From: an uncultured Prevotella sp.
GTDB taxonomy: Bacteria > Bacteroidota > Bacteroidia > Bacteroidales > Bacteroidaceae
DNA length: 64,000 bases
Assembly: GCA_900315775.1 (NCBI GenBank)
Contig: ONAJ01000001.1
Coordinates: 58,945 to 122,944 of the forward strand
Direction: 5' to 3'
Shown here piece by piece: positions 8,047-16,244 of the stretch (position 1 is its first letter; every line of letters starts with the position of its first letter). The notes under the pieces were generated by a model. It did not search any database, was not told where the DNA came from, and saw only the letters and a list, made by a program, of their open reading frames with translations. Position numbers and translations under genes: made by a program.

Positions 8047-10203
8047 TCACTTCGTTTCCGACATTCTGATGGTCAACTCCTCCTTGTCGTACTTGTAGCC
8101 GGCGGTGTTGATGTCGGTGTTGCGCCATACTATATTGTAACTGCCGTTGGCGGGAAGTCCCGCATCGGCACCAGCCAGACGCAGCAGCTCGGCAACGTTC
8201 TTGTTGTTCTCGCTTGCCTTCTTCAGGTTGGCTACCAGTCGTCCTAACTCGTCCTGGGTATCGAGGTCAACCTTGCCGTTGACGATGGACTTCTGGTGAC
8301 CGTGCTTGGCAGAATAAAGTACGAACGACTTTGCGTAATACTGTGACAGGTGGCTGAGCAGGAAGTTCTCTATCTTCGTCTTCTGTTCTCCGGTGAGTCC
8401 GCTGCCCTCTATCGTCATGCTCCAGTTCTCCTTGACACGTGGCGGACAGTTCACGCGCTGTATGCGGTCGAAGGTGAAGTTGTTCTCCTGCTTAACCTTC
8501 TGCGACTTTAGGTCGGTGTTGCCGAGTATCTCGTCAATGAAGAATTCACTTGTTTCAAGCACGAATGTCTTTTCGTAAGTCAGCCACTGATCTACCATCG
8601 ACCAGTCGGTCACTATGTCAACGGTCGATTCGTTCGACTTCATGCTCCAAACCCATGCTTGCTGCAGTTCCAGTTCCTTGGTAGCAACGTCCTTGGCAGT
8701 GTTGTGGTGAACGGTGGCGCGGTTTGTAGTCTTCATGCTGTTGTTTATATCGTACTTCCAGTTTAGGCGACCGTCGGTGCTGTTTGTTGTTGCCGTTACC
8801 GCCAGGTCCGGGTTGGTGCGTGCCACGCTTGATGACCACGTTATGTTGCCGCCAACGGTGGCAGTTGGTTTGCCGGCGGAGAAACCTACGTTAGCACCCA
8901 GCGAATAGCTTATGCCGTCGGTGACGGTCTCGCTGCCCGAAGTGGAGTTGACGGGGGCAGACTTCTCAATCCTGGGCTTGGAGTCCTTCATGTAGATGTC
9001 GAGTATAAACTGGCGCAGGTATGGTCCATAGACGCAGGCGCGTGCCCTGGGGTGTTTCTTGGTGGCGGCATTCCACTTGTCCCACTTGTCAGCCTTCCAC
9101 CATTTATCCTCTGCGGTAGGACCGCACTCCAGGTCTTGGTTGTAAAGTTTTACGGTCTGGTTGATGCAATAGTAGTCGGTAGCCTTGCCGAACGAGTAGG
9201 CTGCCCACACTTTGCGGTTCAGCAGCACTTTGTGGTAGCGGCTAATGGTCTTGTCGCCGTCCTTGAATGTTACTATGCCGCCTAACTGCAGGTGGTACTC
9301 CTGAGCTGTGGCTATGTTGTCGATGTATTGTTCTGCCTCGCCGGCACGACTGGCTATAGCCTTGACGGCAGCACGTCGGGCGGCACGCGATGCGGCTTCG
9401 TCGTCGACAGCGTTCATCCACTCGGCACCCTCGTCAGCCTGCAGACCGAAGAGGTTGTCGTTCATCTTCACCGTCTCTTCTATGGTTACAGGCTCGTACT
9501 CCATCGTGTTGTCCTCGTTGACACTAACAATATTGAGATTCTTTGTATAGGTCTCGTTCTCGTGAACGTTGAGCGACTTATAAACCTGGAAGCCGCGCCA
9601 ACCTATAATCTCCAGGCTTTGGTCGTCGGGGTCGGTGTTGTAATCGTCAATGAGTCCCTTGGTGCCGTTGGTTGCCCAGCCGTAAATCCATTCCAGATTG
9701 GTGTAGTCTAAGTTGGCGTACAGGGGCGACGTTATTGTGCCGTTGATGCAGTCGTCGGCTGTCGCCACTATTTTGTCAATCAGGTTTAACTCTTCCTTCG
9801 GAGTGGGCTCAACCATCATCAGCGCACCTCCGTTGATTATCAGTGCCGAGATGGCTACGAGTTCGTCCTGTGTAAGATTTTCAACGCACGACGAGTGTAT
9901 TATGATGTTTTTGAGGTTGATGTCCTGAATGTTCTGCGTGCGGTTTATGGCACGTCTTACCAGTGCTGCGCCCTCGCCGGAATAGTTGGCGTTAAACACA
10001 TAGGTTAGCCCTGTAATCCTGACGTTCATCTTGTCGGCGGTATTGTCATCAGGAATAGAGATTGCCGCGGCCTCGTCGGCAGCTTTGTCGGCATCGCTGT
10101 CTCTTTCTTTGTCATTGCTGTCGCTACACGACGTCAGCGACATGGCGCCACACACTATGATGGCGGCAAGAATCCATAACGATTTACTTTTAATAATCTT
10201 CAT
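8047..10203 (-). CDS. Large lipoprotein, possibly leukocidin-like pore former
   Basis: 718-residue lipoprotein when started at the ATG at 10201-10203, which gives a clean signal peptide and lipobox (MSLTSC). The longer frame would begin upstream of the promoter at 10233-10263, so it is rejected. The N-terminal third follows an acidic linker after the lipidated Cys and looks globular. The middle has a Ser/Gly/Thr-rich alternating segment (around SGSETVTDGISYSLGANVGF and TVGGNITWSSSV) like the amphipathic stem of beta-barrel toxins. A following segment with regular Trp residues (QQAWVWSMKSNES, CPPRVKENWSMTIEG) recalls the leukocidin/hemolysin family. The similarity is weak, and a non-toxin surface role is equally possible. 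Single-gene unit with its own promoter and terminator. Confidence 0.75.
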   Translation of the reverse strand: MKIIKSKSLWILAAIIVCGAMSLTSCSDSNDKERDSDADKAADEAAAISIPDDNTADKMNVRITGLTYVFNANYSGEGAALVRRAINRTQNIQDINLKNIIIHSSCVENLTQDELVAISALIINGGALMMVEPTPKEELNLIDKIVATADDCINGTITSPLYANLDYTNLEWIYGWATNGTKGLIDDYNTDPDDQSLEIIGWRGFQVYKSLNVHENETYTKNLNIVSVNEDNTMEYEPVTIEETVKMNDNLFGLQADEGAEWMNAVDDEAASRAARRAAVKAIASRAGEAEQYIDNIATAQEYHLQLGGIVTFKDGDKTISRYHKVLLNRKVWAAYSFGKATDYYCINQTVKLYNQDLECGPTAEDKWWKADKWDKWNAATKKHPRARACVYGPYLRQFILDIYMKDSKPRIEKSAPVNSTSGSETVTDGISYSLGANVGFSAGKPTATVGGNITWSSSVARTNPDLAVTATTNSTDGRLNWKYDINNSMKTTNRATVHHNTAKDVATKELELQQAWVWSMKSNESTVDIVTDWSMVDQWLTYEKTFVLETSEFFIDEILGNTDLKSQKVKQENNFTFDRIQRVNCPPRVKENWSMTIEGSGLTGEQKTKIENFLLSHLSQYYAKSFVLYSAKHGHQKSIVNGKVDLDTQDELGRLVANLKKASENNKNVAELLRLAGADAGLPANGSYNIVWRNTDINTAGYKYDKEELTIRMSETK

Positions 10204-10232
10204 CTTCGTTCGTTTTTTTCTTTTTCGCGCTG

Positions 10233-10263
10233 CAAAAGTACTAATTATTATAAGAATAACAAA
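10233..10263 (-). promoter_or_regulatory. Promoter of the 8.0-10.2 kb lipoprotein gene
   Basis: On the - strand: TTTG at 10263-10260, a 19-bp spacer, then TACTTTTG at 10240-10233. This is a full match to the Bacteroidota -33/-7 consensus. It predicts a leader of about 26 nt to the ATG at 10203 and so fixes the start of that gene. Confidence 0.75.
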
Positions 10264-10269
10264 AAAAAT

Positions 10270-10330
10270 GAGCCGTATTCTCGTCACCCACGAGAGCCGT
10301 TCTCGTCACCCACGAGGCGTATTCTCGTTC
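10270..10330. repeat. 22-bp tandem repeat with palindromic cores next to a -33 box
   Basis: Two full units (10270-10291, 10292-10313) and a partial third (10314-10330). Each full unit carries most of the 15-bp inverted repeat CTCGTCACCCACGAG (10280-10294 and 10302-10316), and the third keeps only its first half. The array begins 6 bp upstream of the -33 TTTG of the lipoprotein gene and lies beyond the nqr terminator, so it looks like a regulator-binding array and not part of the nqr transcript. Confidence 0.7.
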
Positions 10331-10337
10331 AAAACAA

Positions 10338-10366
10338 AAGAAGGTCAGTGTGATGCTGACCTTCTT
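10338..10366 (-). terminator. Terminator of the nqr operon
   Basis: 11-bp stem (AAGAAGGTCAG with CTGACCTTCTT, 7-nt loop), 27 bp after the nqrF stop in the - direction and followed by a T-rich tail (TTGTTTT). The + direction also has a T-rich tail, but no + strand gene needs it. Confidence 0.85.
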
Positions 10367-10392
10367 CTTTTATGTAATACGGAGTAATGGTG

Positions 10393-11661
10393 TTATCCTC
10401 CGAAGTTGTCGTACATAATGCTTTCGGGTTCTACGCCGAGTGAGTCGAGCATTTGTACTACGGCGTTGGACATTGGTCCAGGACCGCACATGTAGTACTC
10501 GACGTCTTCTGGTGCTTCGTGATCCTTAAGATATGTATTGAGCATTACCTGATGGACGAATCCTGGAGTGTATTTTACGCCTGCTGCGTCGGCTGCGGGG
10601 TCTGGGCGGTCGAGTGCGAGGTGGAAGTGGAAGTTGGGGAACTCCTTCTCCAGTCCGAGGAAGTCGTCGAGGTAGAATACTTCGTTCAGTGCACGTGCTC
10701 CATAGAAGTAGTGCATTTCGCGGTCTGTGGTGTGCAGCGTCTTTGTCATGTGCATAATCTGTGCGCGCAGAGGAGCCATGCCGGCGCCACCGCCGACCCA
10801 TATCATTTCCTTCTTTGAGTCGAAGTGTGGGTGGAAGTCTCCGTAAGGACCGCTCATGATTACCTTGTCGCCTGGTTTCAGCGAGAAGATGTACGACGAT
10901 GCTATACCTGGGTTGACGTCCATGAAGCCGCTGCGGTCGGGCTTGAACGGTGGTGTGGCGATACGTACTGTAAGCATGAAAACGTCGCCTTCTGCAGGAT
11001 AGTTAGCCATAGAATAAGCACGTATTGTTGGTTCGGGGTTCTTACACTTGAGTGGGAAGAGACCGAACTTTTCCCAAGAAGGCAGGTACTCGTCGCCGAT
11101 GAGTGACTTGTCGAAGTCCTTGTCGTAGTCGATGCAGTCGAATGCAGGAATCTTTATCTGTGCATACGAACCTGGCAGGAAGTCCATGTGGGCGCCAGCA
11201 GGCAGCTGTACCTTGAACTCCTTGATGAAGGTAGCCACGTTCTTGTTAGAGATGACGGTACACTCGTACTCCTTAACGCCGAGTATTGACTCGTCAACGT
11301 GAATCTTGAGGTCGCCCTTGACTTTGCACTGACAACCGAGACGCCAGCCGGCCTTAATCTCCTTACGGGTGAAGTGAGGCTTCTCGGAGTCGAGAATCTC
11401 GCCGCCGCCTTCGAGAACCTGTACCTTACACTGTCCGCAAGAGGCTTTACCGCCGCAGGCAGAAGGCAGGAAGACGCCGTTCTCGTTGAGTGTTGACATG
11501 AGGCTGTTGCCCTGTGCAACGGAGATGGTGCGGTCGCCGTTAATCTGGATGTTTACGTTACCGCTGGGCGAAAGGTAATTCTTTGCCACGAGCAGGATAA
11601 CTACCAAGAGGAGGATTACTGTGAGAAATACTCCTATGCTATATGAAATAAATTCAATCAT
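10393..11661 (-). CDS. nqrF: Na+-translocating NADH:quinone reductase subunit F
   Basis: Electron-entry subunit of the Na+-NQR complex in the inner membrane: it oxidises NADH through FAD and a 2Fe-2S centre. The 422 residues show an N-terminal membrane helix (about 6-26), a plant-type ferredoxin domain with cluster ligands Cys69, Cys75, Cys78 and Cys110, then an FAD-binding domain (RAYSMANYP) and an NAD-binding domain (GGGAGMAPLRAQ, YYMCGPGPM). The protein ends NFGG, as usual for NqrF. Last gene of the nqrABCDEF operon, 19 bp after nqrE. Confidence 0.97.
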   Translation of the reverse strand: MIEFISYSIGVFLTVILLLVVILLVAKNYLSPSGNVNIQINGDRTISVAQGNSLMSTLNENGVFLPSACGGKASCGQCKVQVLEGGGEILDSEKPHFTRKEIKAGWRLGCQCKVKGDLKIHVDESILGVKEYECTVISNKNVATFIKEFKVQLPAGAHMDFLPGSYAQIKIPAFDCIDYDKDFDKSLIGDEYLPSWEKFGLFPLKCKNPEPTIRAYSMANYPAEGDVFMLTVRIATPPFKPDRSGFMDVNPGIASSYIFSLKPGDKVIMSGPYGDFHPHFDSKKEMIWVGGGAGMAPLRAQIMHMTKTLHTTDREMHYFYGARALNEVFYLDDFLGLEKEFPNFHFHLALDRPDPAADAAGVKYTPGFVHQVMLNTYLKDHEAPEDVEYYMCGPGPMSNAVVQMLDSLGVEPESIMYDNFGG

Positions 11662-11680
11662 ACTGTTCTACCCTCCTATT

Positions 11681-12307
11681 TTAAATGTTAAGACCAGAGA
11701 AACACATCATAGCCATAGCCATAAGACCTACGGTGATGAAAGTAATGCCAAGACCCTGCAGAGGACGTGGAACGTCGCCATACTGCATCTTCTCGCGGAT
11801 AGCGCCGAGCGAAACGATGGCGAGTGTCCAGCCGATACCGGAACCGACGGCATAAACCATTGCGTCCCATACACTTGTTATTGCCTGAGTGTTTGTAGGC
11901 TCGAGGAGGATGCGCTGCTGCATGAAGAGCGAAGCACCCATGATGGCGCAGTTAACGGCTATCAGCGGCAGGAAGATTCCCAGGGCTGCATAGAGCGAAG
12001 GAGAATACTTCTCGACGGTCATCTCGACGAGTTGTACTATACCCGCAATGACGGCGATGAAGAGGATAAAACTGAGGTAAGAGAGGTCAACGCCCTCAAC
12101 CAGGCAGTTCGGACCCAGCACCTTTGTCTGGAGCAGGTAATCAACAGGAACTGTTACGAACAGCACGAAAGTTACTGCCAGTCCTAATCCGATAGATGTC
12201 TTTACAGTCTTCGAAACAGCAAGGTAAGAGCACATGCCGAGGAAGAAAGCGAATATCATGTTATCGACAAATATCGACCTAAAGAATAAACTTATTGCGT
12301 GTTCCAT
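11681..12307 (-). CDS. nqrE: Na+-NQR subunit E
   Basis: Integral membrane subunit of 208 residues with about six transmembrane helices. NqrE and NqrD are homologous, inverted-topology subunits that hold an iron centre between them in the membrane. The start ([20 protein letters not shown]) and the [10 protein letters not shown] segment with its conserved Cys are typical. It begins 3 bp after the nqrD stop. Confidence 0.96.
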   Translation of the reverse strand: MEHAISLFFRSIFVDNMIFAFFLGMCSYLAVSKTVKTSIGLGLAVTFVLFVTVPVDYLLQTKVLGPNCLVEGVDLSYLSFILFIAVIAGIVQLVEMTVEKYSPSLYAALGIFLPLIAVNCAIMGASLFMQQRILLEPTNTQAITSVWDAMVYAVGSGIGWTLAIVSLGAIREKMQYGDVPRPLQGLGITFITVGLMAMAMMCFSGLNI

Positions 12308-12310
12308 ATC

Positions 12311-12934
12311 TTATTTCTCCTTATAAAAATATGCACGATGAACCCAAATAACACATCCTACGAGGATGAGCGCCATTGCCGGCATTGTCATCATACCATT
12401 GTTCATATAACCCATATCGTAGCAGGCATCAGGAACGACCTGGAAGCCTAAGAGAGTACCACGTCCGAAGAGCTCACGGAAAGCACCAACGACAACGAGG
12501 ATCATGGCGTAGCCGAGGCCGTTGCCGATACCGTCGAGGAACGAAGGCCAAGGCTTGTTCTGCATGGCGAAAGCCTCGAGACGACCCATGAGGATACAGT
12601 TGGTGATGATAAGTCCTACATAGACAGAGAGCTGAACGCTGACGTCATAGGCGAAAGCTTTCAGTATCTGCGAAACGATGGTTACAAGTGCTGCTACCAC
12701 TACCAGCTGAACGACAATACGAATACGGTTAGGAATGGTATTGCGAATCAGCGAGATGATAACGTTAGCAAAAGCAGTAATAACCGTCACAGCGAGTCCC
12801 ATAACGATGGCGGGCTTCAGCTGCGAGGTAACGGCGAGTGCCGAGCATATACCCAATACCTGAACGAGGATTGGATGGTCGAGGTTCAACGGATTGGTAA
12901 GAGCCTCTTTGTTTTGTTTATTAAATAATGCCAT
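12311..12934 (-). CDS. nqrD: Na+-NQR subunit D
   Basis: Integral membrane subunit of 207 residues with about six helices, partner of NqrE. The family segments NPVLVQVLG-type (here HPILVQVLGICSALAVT) and NCILMGRLEAFAM are clear. The conserved Cys in GICSALAVT corresponds to an iron ligand of the NqrD/E pair in known structures. Lies between nqrC (24 bp gap) and nqrE (3 bp gap). Confidence 0.96.
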   Translation of the reverse strand: MALFNKQNKEALTNPLNLDHPILVQVLGICSALAVTSQLKPAIVMGLAVTVITAFANVIISLIRNTIPNRIRIVVQLVVVAALVTIVSQILKAFAYDVSVQLSVYVGLIITNCILMGRLEAFAMQNKPWPSFLDGIGNGLGYAMILVVVGAFRELFGRGTLLGFQVVPDACYDMGYMNNGMMTMPAMALILVGCVIWVHRAYFYKEK

Positions 12935-12958
12935 AGTAATTTACGATTTGACTATTTA

Positions 12959-13558
12959 CTATTTATTCTGCAGGTTCTTAAGACCCTCTTTCAGCATAGC
13001 ATCGACACCATTTGAGGTCAGTGTGGCACCTGTAACGCAGTCAACCTGCGACTCGGGGTTCTCCACCTTCTTAACGACAGAGAGCACTACACTACCCTGC
13101 TCGTCCCAAATCTTCTTGCCGATGAACTTTTCCTGCCACTCGCGAGAGTCCTTGATTTCAGCACCAAGACCTGCTGTCTCACCTTCGTGGTTGAAGTAAG
13201 CGCCATATACCTTGTCGCCGTCAACAGCGATGTAGCCGCTGATGCCGCCCCAGAGTCCCATACCTTTAAGGTTTACGACGAGAATATCCTTGCCGTCAAT
13301 AGAACAGCAGTATATGTTCTTACCATCCTCTGTCTTCTCGCTTTTTACCACTTCATTATACTTTGCTTCAGCCTCTGCACCGTCAAGGTCGCGGATGTTG
13401 AGCGAATAAAGTATCTGTTTCTTAGTGTCGAGTTCCACGTTCTTGTCCTGCATAGGCTTCAGCGCCTGATAGACGAATGCCAACAAGAAGGCAACAACGA
13501 CAACGAGTATCGCACTATATATAATAATGTACGAATTATTATTTGTGTTCATTTTCAT
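12959..13558 (-). CDS. nqrC: Na+-NQR subunit C (covalent FMN)
   Basis: Flavoprotein subunit with one N-terminal membrane helix (about residues 10-30) and a periplasmic FMN domain. The flavinylation motif TGATLTSNG contains Thr179, the expected attachment site for FMN, which ApbE transfers. At 199 residues it is shorter than the 230-260 I would expect, yet the helix, the domain and the motif are all present. Its ATG overlaps the nqrB stop (ATGA). A second ATG two codons later is an alternative start. Confidence 0.95.
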   Translation of the reverse strand: MKMNTNNNSYIIIYSAILVVVVAFLLAFVYQALKPMQDKNVELDTKKQILYSLNIRDLDGAEAEAKYNEVVKSEKTEDGKNIYCCSIDGKDILVVNLKGMGLWGGISGYIAVDGDKVYGAYFNHEGETAGLGAEIKDSREWQEKFIGKKIWDEQGSVVLSVVKKVENPESQVDCVTGATLTSNGVDAMLKEGLKNLQNK

Positions 13559-14715
13559 TTTTTACCTCCTCTCTTCAAACGTTTTGAGATATTGCGCTCA
13601 ACGACAAAGTGGTCGATAAGCGGAGCAAACATATTACCGAAGAAGATGGCAAGCATCATGCCCTCAGGATAACCTGGGTTCATAACACGAATGATGACTG
13701 CCATAGCTCCAATGAGGAAACCGTAATAGTACTTACCGGTCTCTGTGCGGCACGACGTAACGGGGTCGGTAGCCATGAAGACTGCACCGAAGCAGAAACC
13801 GCCGAGTACCAGGTGCTCGTACCAATGAAGTGTGGAAGCGCCAGTCTGCTCGAAGAGACAAGCCATAAGACCACCGCCGACAAAGACGCTGAGCATAGTC
13901 TTCCAAGAGGCGATGCCCATGTAGAGAAGCATAATACCACCAAGGGCGATAGCTATAACGCTGGTCTCGCCGATGGAACCAGGAATAAGACCGGTTATCA
14001 TGTCGCACAGCGATGCTGTAGGCTCAATGCCCTGACCAACCTGACCAAGAGGTGTTGCTGCTGTGAAGCCGTCGGCAAGGTTGTTACCAAGTCCGATGAT
14101 TGACTCGTCGGCAACCCAGATGTTGTCGCCAGTCATCTTTGAAGGATAAGAGAAGAACAGGAACATTCGCGCTGCAATAGCTACGTTGAAGATGTTCATA
14201 CCTGTTCCGCCGAATATCTCCTTAGCGAAGATTACCGCAAAGGCGCAAGCCAAAGCAAGCATCCACAGAGGACAGCCGATAGGAACAATCAGGGGAATGA
14301 TGATACCCGAAACAAGGTAACCCTCCTGAATCTCCTCGTGTTTCCACTGTGCCCAGGCGAACTCGATGCCGAGACCCACGATGTAGCTGACAAGAATCTT
14401 TGGCAGCACAGCAAGGAAACCGTAGATGAAGATTTCCCAGAAGCCTGCGCTGGCAAGTGTTCCGGCAGCAAGATAGTTCTGATAGCCCACGTTGTACATA
14501 CCGAACAGCATTGCCGGCATCAGCGCGATAACTACCATACTCATGATACGCTTAGAATCGATAGAATCGTGAATATTCACACCATTCTTGGAAGTATCGT
14601 TTGACACGAAGAGGAAGCTCTCGAAACCTTCATAAAGGCTGAAGAAGGGGTGTAACTTGCCGCCCTCCTCGAACTTAGGTCTCGCGTCGTTGAATAATTT
14701 TCTTAGTACATTCAT
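13555..14715 (-). CDS. nqrB: Na+-NQR subunit B (covalent FMN)
   Basis: Main membrane subunit and sodium path of Na+-NQR, 386 residues with about ten helices. The FMN-attachment region reads DGFTAATPLG, with Thr221 as the likely flavinylated residue; the motif is TAAT where SGAT or TGAT is more common. Other family segments are seen (EIFGGTGMNIFNVAIAAR, FMATDPVTSCRTETGKYYYG). It overlaps nqrA by one base and nqrC by four. Confidence 0.97.
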   Translation of the reverse strand: MNVLRKLFNDARPKFEEGGKLHPFFSLYEGFESFLFVSNDTSKNGVNIHDSIDSKRIMSMVVIALMPAMLFGMYNVGYQNYLAAGTLASAGFWEIFIYGFLAVLPKILVSYIVGLGIEFAWAQWKHEEIQEGYLVSGIIIPLIVPIGCPLWMLALACAFAVIFAKEIFGGTGMNIFNVAIAARMFLFFSYPSKMTGDNIWVADESIIGLGNNLADGFTAATPLGQVGQGIEPTASLCDMITGLIPGSIGETSVIAIALGGIMLLYMGIASWKTMLSVFVGGGLMACLFEQTGASTLHWYEHLVLGGFCFGAVFMATDPVTSCRTETGKYYYGFLIGAMAVIIRVMNPGYPEGMMLAIFFGNMFAPLIDHFVVERNISKRLKRGGKK

Positions 14716-16061
14716 TATGCATTCTCCTTTCTGAGGGTGTCGAGTCCCTCTCTAACAATTCGTTGCAATTCCAGTTTAGAAGAATCTACGAACTCAGCAA
14801 GAGCGAAGTCTTCTGGAGAAACCTCGTAAATACCTAACTGCTCCTGACGGTCTATGTCGCCAGTAATAATAGCCTTAACAAGATATTCGGGATAGATGTC
14901 CATAGGAATAACCTTGTCGTACTCGCCACTCATAATCATCTTGCGCTCACCGCCCTTGACACGTGCATCGAGCGCGTACTTCTTGCTGCATAAAAGCCAA
15001 GAGAAGTAGCTGCGGCTAACGGAGAACTGGTTGAAACGCGGGAGTATCCATCCCAGCATCTCGTCGGCATCATCGCCCTCGGGAATTACTGTCACCTCGG
15101 AAGTGTGACCACCAAGATAACCGTCCATGCAAGAACGTGTTCCTGTGAGCGGATTTCCGTCGATAACACGAACGTTGGCGCCCTCAGCAACCTGATTCTT
15201 GAGGATGTCAGAAAGTTTTGTTCCTACGAGGACATCAACATAAGCAGGTTCCTTAACCTCGCTACCTGCAACAGCAACGGTGCGGGTCAGGTTAACCTTG
15301 CCGGTGTTGAACAGGCGACCGAAGAACAGAACGGCTGTAGCGTCAACGGTCCATACTACCTCACCCTTGTTGACGGGGTCAAGGTGGTTTACCTGAACGC
15401 CTACATTACCTGCCGGACACTTGCCGACGAAAACGTTGACCTCAACGTCGTTCATGTCAGCAAGAGCAGAGCCCTTACCCACACCAAGATATGTCTTTGC
15501 AATCTTGGAAAGGGCTGTTAAACCTGCCTGAAAATCGTTCTCCTGTCCTTTTACCTCAAATTCAAAACTGCCTGACAAGGGCTTGTCACGAAGAGCGGAA
15601 ACGAAGATTGCCTTGGGCTGTGTCTCCGGATTTGTGGAAACAGCATAAGGCAACTGGTCGATATAACCAAAGAGACCTGCTTCGAGAAGTGCTTTCTTAA
15701 CAGCTTCGCCGTCAAGTTTCTGCACGTCTTTCTTTCCGAAATCAACATACTGCTGCTCTTTGTCAGCTTTTACCTTAACGCAAAGTACCTTGCGACGCTC
15801 GCCACGTTCCACAGCGACAACTTCGCCGCTTACTGGTGAAGCAAAACGCACATCGGGGTACTGTTTGTTAACAAACAGCGCATCACCGGCTTTAACCTTG
15901 TCGCCTTCCTTGACAACAACCTTCGGAGTTACACCAACGAATGATGACGGCATGAGACCGAAGTCGCTGCCTACAACAACCTGGCGCTTCTCCTCAGGAG
16001 CTTCTCCCTGAAGACGAATGTCTAAACCTTTGCGCAATTTAAATACATGATTAATTGCCAT
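14715..16061 (-). CDS. nqrA: Na+-NQR subunit A
   Basis: Soluble peripheral subunit of 448 residues that interacts with NqrB near the quinone site. The N-terminal block (LRKGLDIRLQGEAP) and the later LDPVNKGEVVWTVDATAVLFFGRLF segment are characteristic. First gene of the operon; a -7 box lies at 16104-16111, about 43 bp before the ATG. Confidence 0.97.
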   Translation of the reverse strand: MAINHVFKLRKGLDIRLQGEAPEEKRQVVVGSDFGLMPSSFVGVTPKVVVKEGDKVKAGDALFVNKQYPDVRFASPVSGEVVAVERGERRKVLCVKVKADKEQQYVDFGKKDVQKLDGEAVKKALLEAGLFGYIDQLPYAVSTNPETQPKAIFVSALRDKPLSGSFEFEVKGQENDFQAGLTALSKIAKTYLGVGKGSALADMNDVEVNVFVGKCPAGNVGVQVNHLDPVNKGEVVWTVDATAVLFFGRLFNTGKVNLTRTVAVAGSEVKEPAYVDVLVGTKLSDILKNQVAEGANVRVIDGNPLTGTRSCMDGYLGGHTSEVTVIPEGDDADEMLGWILPRFNQFSVSRSYFSWLLCSKKYALDARVKGGERKMIMSGEYDKVIPMDIYPEYLVKAIITGDIDRQEQLGIYEVSPEDFALAEFVDSSKLELQRIVREGLDTLRKENA

Positions 16062-16103
16062 AAAATTTATGATAAGAATTATTTCGAATTTTCAAATTGC
16101 GTG

Positions 16104-16111
16104 CAAAAATA
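16104..16111 (-). promoter_or_regulatory. -7 box for the nqrABCDEF operon
   Basis: TATTTTTG on the - strand fits TAnnTTTG and gives a leader of about 38 nt. No TTTG at the -33 position. Confidence 0.45.
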
Positions 16112-16176
16112 CTCATTATTTTTTAATTTTTAGTTAAATAATCATGGGAAAATACTTTTATATTGACTTTTTAATG

Positions 16177-16184
16177 TAATTTTG
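16177..16184 (+). promoter_or_regulatory. -7 box for tamB
   Basis: TAATTTTG on the + strand, 60 bp before the proposed TTG start of tamB. The -33 position has no clear TTTG, so support is partial. Confidence 0.4.
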
Positions 16185-16244
16185 TCGGGCTATTTGGGAA
16201 GTATGAAAAATATTGTAAAGTGGAGTTAGCATTAAAACGCACAT

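Noticed and set aside
10204-10287. 28-residue N-terminal extension of the large lipoprotein
   Set aside because: It would lie across the promoter and the repeat array and would bury the lipobox signal peptide.
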